Below are positions 52,082 through 59,898 of a stretch of 64,000 bases of DNA, one piece after another. Below the pieces are notes generated by a model that saw only the letters and a program-made list of their open reading frames with translations, made no database searches and had not been told where the DNA came from. The DNA lies in contig CBDEFX010000001.1 in NCBI GenBank assembly GCA_965237635.1, forward strand, positions 1,674,001-1,738,000, in the 5' to 3' direction. This stretch comes from CBDEFX01 sp965237635. Its GTDB lineage: Bacteria > Chloroflexota > Dehalococcoidia > Lucifugimonadales > CAUZJF01. A program made the position numbers and the translations under genes. How positions within the stretch are numbered: position 1 is the first letter of the stretch; each line of letters starts with the position of its first letter.

Positions 52082-52911
52082 ATGAAGACCAACGAACACG
52101 GCATCGAGGGCAGCAGGGACGTGGAGAACGTCTACCACATGCGGCTGATGACGCTGCTGCAAGAGCTGGTGCGGGAGAAGGGCTACAAGGGCGCCGCGCG
52201 GGTGCTGGAGATAGACCACCGGACGGTGGCAGTGTGCTCGAAGACGGGGCAGATGTCCCGGCGGGCTCGGCAGGCGCTGGAGCGGGCGTTGCAGGAGGGC
52301 GTCGGGTCGGCTGCGGTGCGGCAGCGGGAGCGCAACGACGGGCTGGAGGAGCGGGTGCAGTCGCTGGAGAAGGGTCAGGAGTCGTTCGGCAAGGAGGTGC
52401 GCAGGCGTCTCTCTGCTGTCGAGGGCGGGATCGCGGCCTGCGCCGGGACAAGACCCAGGGGACCGGGGCCGGTCACGCCGGCGCCGGTCCCTCCCCGCGT
52501 GGTGCAGACGAGTCGGAAGCCCGTGCGTCAGCCCAGCACAGAAAGCCCCCGTCGAGGCCCAGGGTGCGGCGGGAGTACCCCGACCTCGTGACCCTTGAGC
52601 CTGCCCCGGACGACGAGGAGATATTCGGCGAGGCGTGGCCGCTGATCGTCGAGTGGCGGGAGATGAAGGACGCCCACCCCAACGAGGGAAGGGGCCTTGC
52701 GTGGCTGGCGGATGAGGAGCGGATGCTGGTGGTGGAGCTGGCGCTGCTCGAAGACCACGGGATGACGCTTCCTCCTGAGAAACAGCCGCTGCGGGGCTTC
52801 GACCGCGACGGGCAGACCAGCTGGCGCAGGACCGCGCTCTACGACACGCGGAGAGCGCGGAGAAAGCGGGAGCTTCTGAGGCGTCTGACCCTGGGGCTTT
52901 GGTGGAGGTAG
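52082..52911 (+). CDS. HTH and coiled-coil protein of island B, frameshift near 52545
   Basis: The counterpart of 26721-27551. From 52082: HMRLMTLLQELVREKGYKGA, ARVLEIDHRTVAVCSKTGQM (helix-turn-helix-like) and a coiled coil (RNDGLEERVQSLEKGQESFG). At a C-run in GAAAGCCCCCGTCG near 52545 the frame must shift to reach RVRREYPDLVTLEPAPDDEE, WPLIVEWREMKDAHP and the end LLRRLTLGLWWR. GAGAAGGAGGATGAGCC precedes the ATG. It is divergent from the transfer operon and may regulate it. Confidence 0.7.
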
Positions 52912-53145
52912 CCGGGCCGCAAGTGGGGCGGGTTAGCTGTTAACTTTTGTGAACGACTTTGGCGAAATCTCTGAAAGGGGCGTTGCAGGCCCTCTTTTGC
53001 GGCGCCGGGAGCGGCGATAATGACTTCACTGTTTGGCTTTCCAAGGTTTCCGACCATAGAAACCTGGGTGCGTGGTCCCTGTTGCACGGGTCCGACCGAA
53101 GGATGATTCGCTCTCCCAAGGTCGCCCACGAGGGAATGCTGCCGC

Positions 53146-53760
53146 TGCGGAGTGATTAAACCCTTCGCACGCAGCGCGGGCCGATGGACGGAGTGATAAG
53201 CCCTTCGTTCGCAGCCCACGTCCGGCGGTTGGAGTTTGACGTTGGTCCTTCTCCCGCTGGGCACCCGTCCGGCGCGTGGAGTTGATCGCTTCACACACCG
53301 GGCACAGTCTGGCGGTTGGGGTTGATCGCTTCATCCGTCGGGCACTCGGTCTGACGGTCGGGGTTGATCGCTCCTGCCGTTGGCAACCTGGGACGGAGCG
53401 CATTCTGCGGTTCGTCCTCACCCGGTCGGTCGGAGCGCGTCTGCCTGTTGCAGACAGGTCTGTCGCCCCGACCGGCCCCTCATGCCTGCGGCACGGCTGT
53501 CTGACAGCTAGTCCGCACCTTCGACACGCGCCGGTCTGCGACTGAGAAGCAGGCTGGCCGCTTCGCGTCTCGCAGCTTCCCCCAACCTGAACGCTACACA
53601 CCGTGGGCGAGCTGCGTCTTCTTCACCCCCCAACGTCGCAGCAACCCCGGCGAGTCGATTCACCGTGAATTGACCTCGGCCGAGCTACGTCTTGTTGCAC
53701 CCCCACTCCGTCTCCCGCGTCCGGCATCCGACCGTGGGCGGAGTGCGTCTTTCGTCAACC
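53146..53760. repeat. Degenerate tandem repeat array, probable protein-binding or origin region
   Basis: The non-coding interval 52912-54066 contains two repeat families. At 53146-53432 about seven units of 38-47 bp follow GTC(T/C)GGCGGTTGGGGTTGAT, then CGCTTC...GGGCAC. At 53601, 53674 and 53732 three units follow GGGCGAGCTGCGTCTTCTTC. Copies are diverged and spacing is not strict, so it is not a CRISPR array. The stretch 52912-53145 shows nothing. The array lies directly upstream of the four-HTH protein gene. Confidence 0.6.
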
Positions 53761-53968
53761 GGTCCCATCAACGAACGGCCCGCGCCAGGGATGCCGCGCC
53801 GGGTCAACAACCGAAAGGAGGAGTCCATCGACAAAGACATCCAGGCAACGGTTCCAGGCATCAGGGGCGTCACGGTGAGCTAGGGCGGCTTCCCGTGCGC
53901 CATTCGCCAGGTAGGCCCCATCGCCGCTGACGGCGGGGCCTCCGGCTACCACAACACAGCCCAAATCG

Positions 53969-54007
53969 AAGGGTCGTCTCCCATCCGGGGGACGGCCCTT
54001 CTTCTTT
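53969..54007 (+). terminator. Hairpin terminator or attenuator before the four-HTH gene
   Basis: AAGGGTCGTC (53969-53978) pairs with GACGGCCCTT (53991-54000, one G-T pair), followed by CTTCTTTG. A second hairpin (GGCCCC/GGGGCC near 53914-53940) lies just upstream. Both are 60-150 bases before the gene at 54067, so they may form a leader. Confidence 0.55.
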
Positions 54008-54066
54008 GCCCCCGAGCGGGCTCACGTCAGAGGCAAACACACCACAACGAGAAGGAGGACAGACCG

Positions 54067-55191
54067 ATGACGACGGCAACAACGGCAACCGGAACCAGGA
54101 CGACGGAGAAGGCGGGACGGGAGAGCGAGCTCAGGGCGGCGGCGCGGCGGCGCGGGCTCATGATGAAGGAGCTCGCGGCCCTGATGGGCGTGTCCGAGGG
54201 CTACCTGTCGCAGGTGGCGAACGGGCACAGGCCGTGGACCCCGAAGATGCGGGAGAAGGTCATGGCGGCGCTGGGAGAGGTTCCGGGACAGGGGACCGTC
54301 TACCGCCAGGGCGGGGTCGCGGTGAGCAGCGAGAGCTGCTTCATCCGGGAGCGCGCCCGCGAGATGGGCATGACCATGAAGGAGGTGGCCGACCGCGCCG
54401 GGGTGTCCTACGGATACCTGACGCACGCGGCCCGCGGTCACCAGAGCATGGGCGTGAAGGTCCAGGCCAGGGTCGAGTCGGTGTTGCAGGCCCCGGCCAA
54501 GGTCGCGCCGGCCAAGCTCGCCAACCGCCCGGCGAGCGTGGTGAGCGGGCAGAGCAGCTACGTCCGGGAGCGCGCCCGCGCCCTGGGCATGACCATGAGG
54601 GAGCTGGCCGAGCGGGTCGGGGTGTCCGCCAGCCACATGTCGATGGTCTCCCGCGGCCGCAGGAGCATGGGCGTGAGGGTCCAGGCGCTGGTCGTGGCGG
54701 CGCTGGAGGCCCAGGCGACGGTCGCGTCCGCGCAGCTTGCCTGCGTCGACCCGCAGGCCGTCTGGGAGCGGATGGACGCCCACGGGTTCAGCCAGAACGA
54801 GGTCGCCCGGCGCGCCGGCATCAGCTCCGCTCACCTCTCCAACATCATGAACGGCAAGACCAGTCCCTCGGCGGGCGTTCTCAGGAAGCTGCACGGGGTA
54901 CTGTTCCAGAGGGCCAAGGCTGAGGAGCGGGTCATGCCCGCCGAGCTGAAGGTGCTGGGATGGCGCAAGGGCGAGCGGACCGGGATGGTGGTGCACGGCG
55001 CTGGTGGACCCGGACGCCGCGGCAGGTTCGGAGGCCCCGCCGTCCGGACCGGCGGCCGGGTGCCCTGGGGCGCGAAGGCGGAGTACGCCTTCCGCGCGGG
55101 GTACGACGGCTCGGGCCGGTTGTCGATGACGCCCGTCTTGATGCCGGGCTACTCCGCCATGCTGACGCAGCCGGAACCGGCTACCGCTTAG
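54067..55191 (+). CDS. Protein with four tandem XRE-type HTH domains
   Basis: A 374-residue protein. Helix-turn-helix units lie at about 20-70 (RRRGLMMKELAALMGVSEGY), 93-140 (EMGMTMKEVADRAGVSYGYL), 165-212 (ALGMTMRELAERVGVSASHM) and 236-285 (AHGFSQNEVARRAGISSAHL). Each is followed by a similar helix (for example SMGVKVQARVESVL). The C-terminal 85 residues are Gly/Arg-rich and unrecognised. GAAGGAGGACAGACCG precedes the ATG. Single XRE domains are common; four in one chain are not. A DNA-array-binding role is inferred from the repeats upstream. Confidence 0.82.
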   Translation: MTTATTATGTRTTEKAGRESELRAAARRRGLMMKELAALMGVSEGYLSQVANGHRPWTPKMREKVMAALGEVPGQGTVYRQGGVAVSSESCFIRERAREMGMTMKEVADRAGVSYGYLTHAARGHQSMGVKVQARVESVLQAPAKVAPAKLANRPASVVSGQSSYVRERARALGMTMRELAERVGVSASHMSMVSRGRRSMGVRVQALVVAALEAQATVASAQLACVDPQAVWERMDAHGFSQNEVARRAGISSAHLSNIMNGKTSPSAGVLRKLHGVLFQRAKAEERVMPAELKVLGWRKGERTGMVVHGAGGPGRRGRFGGPAVRTGGRVPWGAKAEYAFRAGYDGSGRLSMTPVLMPGYSAMLTQPEPATA

Positions 55192-55197
55192 AGACGC

Positions 55198-55236
55198 CTG
55201 GGGGAGGAACACCGCATTGCGATGTTCCTCCCCCAG
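55198..55236 (+). terminator. Strong hairpin terminator after the four-HTH gene
   Basis: A perfect 14-bp stem, CTGGGGGAGGAACA with TGTTCCTCCCCCAG, with an 11-base loop, seven bases after the stop codon region. A T-tract follows only about 20 bases later (CCTTTTTGCG). Confidence 0.7.
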
Positions 55237-55238
55237 CT

Positions 55239-55785
55239 CGTCCATGTGTGCGGCCTTTTTGCGTTTACGGCCCCTGCGGTCTCGCCGCCTCAGTCGTCGA
55301 ACAGGTGGCCCAGGCCCAGCGAGTCCGCCACCTTCCGCAGCGCCAGCATGTGCCGCGTGCTGGGCCGCACGTCCTTATCCCTCCAGCGCCTCACGGTTTC
55401 GGGATGGGTTCCGAGACGGCGGTTGATCTCCGCCCACGGCAGGTTCGACTCCGCCTTGAACCGCTTCAGCCGCTCCGGGAAGTCGTCGAAGAAGTCGTAG
55501 GTGATTCTGCTGTGGTGGATGCGCTGTCTCGGCATCGCGCCGGTCCTTCCAGAGGTTTCGCGTTACCCGCCTCCATCGGGAGCGTCCGAGCCGTCCGGCA
55601 TCCGGCGCGCAGGCCGGAAGAAGGCAGTGGAAGCCTGCTTTCCGTCCACCACGAGGGCTTGGACGAGGCCCAATCCAGACGGGCCATCGCAGACGTTGCG
55701 GCGGCCTCCCCTGCCTGTCCATGTATGCGGGCCTTTTTTGCGTTCAGTCCGCCTGCGCGTCCATGTGTGTGGGCTTTTCTTGTTG
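55239..55785. repeat. Three copies of a ~27-bp repeat ending in a T-run
   Basis: Copies at 55239-55265, 55717-55743 and 55759-55785 share GTCCATGTGTGCGGGCC followed by TTTTTTGCGT (the last copy is weaker). They flank the small HTH gene on both sides. The 55536-55901 interval has no other feature. They could be operators of that HTH protein. Confidence 0.6.
55290..55535 (-). CDS. Small XRE-like HTH protein
   Basis: An 81-residue protein: YDFFDDFPERLKRFKAESNL then PWAEINRRLGTHPETVRRWR, a Cro/CI-type helix-turn-helix, and a C-terminal helix ending GLGHLFDD. It resembles the regulator at 40251-40583. The flanking 27-bp repeats on both sides suggest autoregulation, which is inference. Confidence 0.75.
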   Translation of the reverse strand: MPRQRIHHSRITYDFFDDFPERLKRFKAESNLPWAEINRRLGTHPETVRRWRDKDVRPSTRHMLALRKVADSLGLGHLFDD

Positions 55786-55901
55786 CCCCGGCCAGTCCGG
55801 TGTTGGACCGCCCGCCGCCCGCTGCCCGCTCCCATCGACGGGGGTCCGGGGAGACCCGCCGCCGGGCGGTCTTGCCCGGCAGGAGGGCGTCCCCGGCTCC
55901 G

Positions 55902-58900
55902 TCACTGCTCCCTAACCGACAGGGTGTAGGTGCCAATCTGCTCGTCAAGCGGGAGGTGTGGAAGAAAGTTGAGTGTAACCTCAACGTAATACGTTCCGGT
56001 CTCCGACGGCGTGAATTCGCCCCGGGCATTGCGGCCTGTGCCTCCGCCATTGGCGAAAATCCCTACGGTGGAAACAAGAATATGATCCGCGTCGAAAATG
56101 GCGCCGATAAGCGGGTCCGGCAGCGTGCCCCGCCCGGTGTCGATCCCTTCCATCTCGAACACGTACGTGACTCCCGCCGTCAGGTACACCGCGAAGTAGT
56201 CGGCGTCCGTGGTGGGGTCGATCTGGCCGGTGACCTGGCCGCCGACCGCGACCCTGCCGGGGGTGCTGAGGTCGTTGGGGAAGTCCTGCCCGGACTGTTC
56301 GGAGAAGCCGAGGCCGACGGTAACGGTGTAGGAGCCGATGCTCAAGTAGTCGCTGCCCACCACGATGTAATAGGTCCCGGTCTCAGTCGGGACGAAATCC
56401 ACCGTCGGGTCGATCATTTGGTCCAACTCAATCCCACGAACAATCTCACGATTGTCACGGTCGCGTGTACCGGGGATGTACTCCCCGGTGGAGTCGTAAA
56501 CCCCGCGCAGGGTCGCGTATGTCAGTGTGCCTCCTTGGGAGGCTAATCCGGCGACGTTGATCCGGTAGGGTTTGCCGACCTCGAGCTCGGCCCTGAACCA
56601 GTCCCGGTCCATGCGCACTCCGTCCAGGCGAAGCCCTATTTTGCCCCTGATGGAGCCGCCCACGGATACCCGGCCCGTCGTTGAGGTGTCGTCGGCGAAG
56701 TCGTCGGCCTCGATGGACTCAACCCACACCGTATAGTCGCCAGTGTCGCCACCATTGGCGCCGACGCTGATGTAGAACGCTCCCGATCCCGAAGTCTGGG
56801 GATGTACCGTCACCCGGTTGTTGGGCTTGTACCGGTCGCGCGTTAAGTCGCCTGGCCCGTGGATCCATATTAAACGGGGGTAGGTCAAACCACCTGGCAC
56901 CCTGCCGTCGACGGTGACGACGTAGGACTTGCCGGGTGGGAGATCCACCGCGAACCAGTCGATGTCATTAACACCCCGTTGGTGTCCCTCGATCACCGTC
57001 GGGCTGTTCGGCCCCTCGATCGTGCTGGTGGTCGAACCCCCCACCGCGACCCGGCCCTTCGTCCCACGCCCCGCGTTAAGGTCGGCATCCGGCCCGGCCA
57101 GCGTTACGGAAACCGTGTAGGTGCCTCTTTCGAATCTTGGGAAACCCTCGCTGTTCAAATAATAGTTTCCGCTGACTTTCAGGTAGTACCGTCCGGCCCC
57201 GCCCCCGCCCGTCGTGAAGACGGCGCGGACGTTGTCGCCCACACCGCCACCCCATACGCCGGTGCCCGATATGGCGTATCCTTCCGAATGGAAGACCCCC
57301 CACAGCTGGGGCGTTTCCAGCGTCCCGTCGCCCGTTGAGCTACCCTTGACGTCGACCTGATACTGCTCCCCGGCTTCGAGGTCGACCGAAAACCAGGAGA
57401 AATCCACATCCGGCTTATTGTCCGGCTGGCCCTTGCTCTCGCCTTCGACCGCGGCTCCGCCCACCTCGATGTCGGCGCCCCGCGTTTCCTCGGTCACGGA
57501 CAAGGTGTAGCCGCCGATGGCTCTGCTGGGACGCGCCAGCAAATTCGTGACCTCGATGGTGTAGGCGCCGCCCTCCTTGAAGGGGTTTTCGCCTAAGTCT
57601 ATGCTGCCTTCGGCGCTGAATATGCTGATCGGGGCGCCCCTGGGGTCGAAGACATTCTTAATAATTCCCTCTACCGTTCTTTGCGGCTCACCGTCCACTG
57701 GGCCCAATTCCAAGCTGAAGGTGTAGTAGTTGCCCTTTTGGAGGTCAACGGGATAATAGTGAAATTGGGCATAACGGCCGAAGCTCCTCGGCACCGGTGC
57801 GCCTGGGCGCAAAACCTGGTTTACACGCGCGGTCCGGAGTTCGGCCGGCGTCTGGGCGTTGATGGGGCCGGACGGTTCGCTCAGGCCGTGGTCGTTGATG
57901 GCCCGCACCCGGTAGACGTACTTCGTTGCCGGCTCCACCGTAGTGTCGGTGTAAATGGTGGTGGCGGCGCCGGTGTTTTTCTCAATCACCTGAAGCTCGG
58001 TTTCAGCATCGCCCTCGCCTCGCAGCACCCGGTAGCCGGTGATGCTGTCGTCCCGGGGGTCGTCCCAAACCAGGAAAACGGAGCCGTAGGTTGCGGCGCT
58101 GCTCAGGTTGAGGGGCGCGGCCGGCGGGGGCGCGGCCGGCGGTTCGGGCGTGGGATCAGGCGTCTGTTCCGGCTGCGGGATGGCGACGACGAGGTTGTCG
58201 CTCCAAGGACCGCGGCTTCCGTCGCCGTCTGCGCGGACGCGCACGGTGTACGTCTCGCCCGGTTCGAGGTCGGGAATCCCCCATACGTTCTCGGTCACAA
58301 AGACATTGCCGCCGCGTTGGCGCCAGTTTGAGTCGCCGATATGCCAGTTGACTCGGTACTCGGTGATGGCGCCGCTGGGGGTGGGCCAGATGATGATGAG
58401 TCTGCCGTCGCGGATAGCCCAGTCCAGACGCTCGATCTTGCCGGGGGGACCGGTCCCGTCCGGCTCCGGCGTCGGCTCGGGCGTGGCTCGGGCGTGGATT
58501 GGGTATTGGGGTTCCGCCGGTGTCTCGATGTCGGCGTATCGGGACTGCTCGCTCGCGCCGTGGTCGTTGACCGCCTTCACCCGGTAGACGTATTTCGTCT
58601 CCGGCTCCACCGTGCTGTCGGTGTAGGACGTAGCGTTGCTGCCGGTGTCTTCCTCGATGGTGAAGAATTGCCCGGGGGCGTGTTCGGCGGGTTCCCGCCG
58701 CAGTATCCGGTAGCCGGTGATGCTCTCGTCCCGGGGGTCGTCCCAACTCAGCGCCACCGAGTCGTGGGTCGCTGCTGCGTTCAGGCCCGTCGGCTGGGCG
58801 GGCGCGGACGGCGTGGATTCCGGAGTAGATGCTGGCGCCGCCGGTGTCTCGGCGTTGGCGTAGCTGGACCGTTCGCTCACGCCGCGGTCGTTGACCGCCT

Positions 58901-59579
58901 TAACCCGGTAGACGTACCTCGTCTCCGGCTCCACCGTATTGTCGGTATAGGTCGCCGCCGTCGAAGCGGATTCGGCAATGACCACAAACTCCGGCGCACC
59001 TTTACCATCTCCGTAGTTCGAGCCGTCTCGGGAGCGGCGCAGGATTTGGTAGCCGGTGATGCTCTCGTCCTGAGGGTCGTCCCAACTCAGGGCCACCGAG
59101 TCGTGGGTCGCTGCGGCGTTCAGGCCAGTCGGCTGGGCGGGCGCGGACGGCGTGGGTTCCGGAGTAGGCTCCGGCTCGGCCTCCGGTATGTCCACGTTGA
59201 CGTAGTTGGAGCGCCCGCTCTTCTCCCCGCCCCGCAGCGCCTTGACCCGGTAGACGTACAGCTCGCCGGGTTCGTTGGCGGCGGTGTCGGTATAGGAGGT
59301 GTCGGTGGACCCGGTGTCGGCCACGTAGACCAGCAGGGTGTTTTCACCCTGGCGGGGCTGGCGGCGCAGGACCTCGTAGCCGGTGACCGACCCGGCGTCC
59401 TCGGCGGGGGCGTCCCAGCTGAGGGCGACGCCGCCGTCAACTATCCCGGCGGTCAGGTTGGTGGGAGCGGTGGAGTCACTCTGGGCGTATACGGCCCAGG
59501 GAATGAGCAATAAGGCGGCGATGAAGGCCGCCCCGATGAGGAGCAGGGCGAGCGGCGAGCGGCGCAGGGAGAGAGTCAT
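55902..59579 (-). CDS. Giant secreted protein with fibronectin III and pre-peptidase C-terminal domains
   Basis: A 1,225-residue exported protein. The signal peptide is LLLIGAAFIAALLLIPWAVY with cleavage near AQS. Five fibronectin III domains follow to about residue 600 (each with a SWDxP...ITGYxxLRR...YVYRVKAxN pattern), joined by Pro/Thr/Glu linkers (EPEPTPEPTPSAPAQPTG). The rest has about five PPC-like beta domains (GTYYVEVTLNFLPHLP and similar). No catalytic domain or cell-wall sorting signal is visible. Likely an adhesin or surface scaffold carried as cargo. The start is 36 bases from an 18-base poly-C run on its own strand. Confidence 0.82.
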   Translation of the reverse strand: MTLSLRRSPLALLLIGAAFIAALLLIPWAVYAQSDSTAPTNLTAGIVDGGVALSWDAPAEDAGSVTGYEVLRRQPRQGENTLLVYVADTGSTDTSYTDTAANEPGELYVYRVKALRGGEKSGRSNYVNVDIPEAEPEPTPEPTPSAPAQPTGLNAAATHDSVALSWDDPQDESITGYQILRRSRDGSNYGDGKGAPEFVVIAESASTAATYTDNTVEPETRYVYRVKAVNDRGVSERSSYANAETPAAPASTPESTPSAPAQPTGLNAAATHDSVALSWDDPRDESITGYRILRREPAEHAPGQFFTIEEDTGSNATSYTDSTVEPETKYVYRVKAVNDHGASEQSRYADIETPAEPQYPIHARATPEPTPEPDGTGPPGKIERLDWAIRDGRLIIIWPTPSGAITEYRVNWHIGDSNWRQRGGNVFVTENVWGIPDLEPGETYTVRVRADGDGSRGPWSDNLVVAIPQPEQTPDPTPEPPAAPPPAAPLNLSSAATYGSVFLVWDDPRDDSITGYRVLRGEGDAETELQVIEKNTGAATTIYTDTTVEPATKYVYRVRAINDHGLSEPSGPINAQTPAELRTARVNQVLRPGAPVPRSFGRYAQFHYYPVDLQKGNYYTFSLELGPVDGEPQRTVEGIIKNVFDPRGAPISIFSAEGSIDLGENPFKEGGAYTIEVTNLLARPSRAIGGYTLSVTEETRGADIEVGGAAVEGESKGQPDNKPDVDFSWFSVDLEAGEQYQVDVKGSSTGDGTLETPQLWGVFHSEGYAISGTGVWGGGVGDNVRAVFTTGGGGAGRYYLKVSGNYYLNSEGFPRFERGTYTVSVTLAGPDADLNAGRGTKGRVAVGGSTTSTIEGPNSPTVIEGHQRGVNDIDWFAVDLPPGKSYVVTVDGRVPGGLTYPRLIWIHGPGDLTRDRYKPNNRVTVHPQTSGSGAFYISVGANGGDTGDYTVWVESIEADDFADDTSTTGRVSVGGSIRGKIGLRLDGVRMDRDWFRAELEVGKPYRINVAGLASQGGTLTYATLRGVYDSTGEYIPGTRDRDNREIVRGIELDQMIDPTVDFVPTETGTYYIVVGSDYLSIGSYTVTVGLGFSEQSGQDFPNDLSTPGRVAVGGQVTGQIDPTTDADYFAVYLTAGVTYVFEMEGIDTGRGTLPDPLIGAIFDADHILVSTVGIFANGGGTGRNARGEFTPSETGTYYVEVTLNFLPHLPLDEQIGTYTLSVREQ

Positions 59580-59615
59580 GACGCACCCCCCGGCCTATGC
59601 GAGGCCCGAAAAATC

Positions 59616-59633
59616 GGGGGGGGGGGGGGGGGG
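59616..59633. repeat. 18-base poly-G tract in a divergent promoter region
   Basis: An uninterrupted run of 18 G on the plus strand (C on the strand of the surface-protein gene), 36 bases upstream of that gene's start codon. Such tracts change length by slippage and can switch genes on and off. Length may also be misread in assembly. Confidence 0.8.
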
Positions 59634-59863
59634 TGAACATTTGTGCGAGAAAGCACGGAGCGAGGCGGTCGCGGGGCCGGAAAGGGCCGGTGCGCCTGCC
59701 GTCTCCAGTGCTTTCATGGGCCTGTCGGATGTCATGGCGGTAACTCCCTTCAATAGTGAAGTGCCCCAATTGTACTCTTTTGGGTGTGCCAAACATGTGA
59801 CAATCAAGGCTTTACGCGGGCCAGTATTGTGCCAATCTGTTCCTACGGGTAAAATAACACTGG

Positions 59864-59869
59864 TATAAT
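59864..59869 (+). promoter_or_regulatory. Extended -10 promoter of the histidine kinase gene
   Basis: TGGTATAAT, an extended -10 element, 29 bases before the ATG at 59899. No good -35 is seen, as expected for extended -10 promoters. The rest of 59634-59860 is non-coding. Confidence 0.6.
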
Positions 59870-59898
59870 CGGGTCAGCACGGCTCGGGAGGAGGGAAG

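Noticed and set aside
53146..53432. Possible CRISPR array
   Set aside because: Repeats are diverged from each other, spacing varies, there are no unique spacers of constant length, and no cas genes are nearby.
53821..53883. A short peptide gene after AAAGGAGGAG reading to the stop at 53883
   Set aside because: The ribosome-like site is good, but the first codon would be ATC, the product is under 20 residues and there is no supporting conservation.
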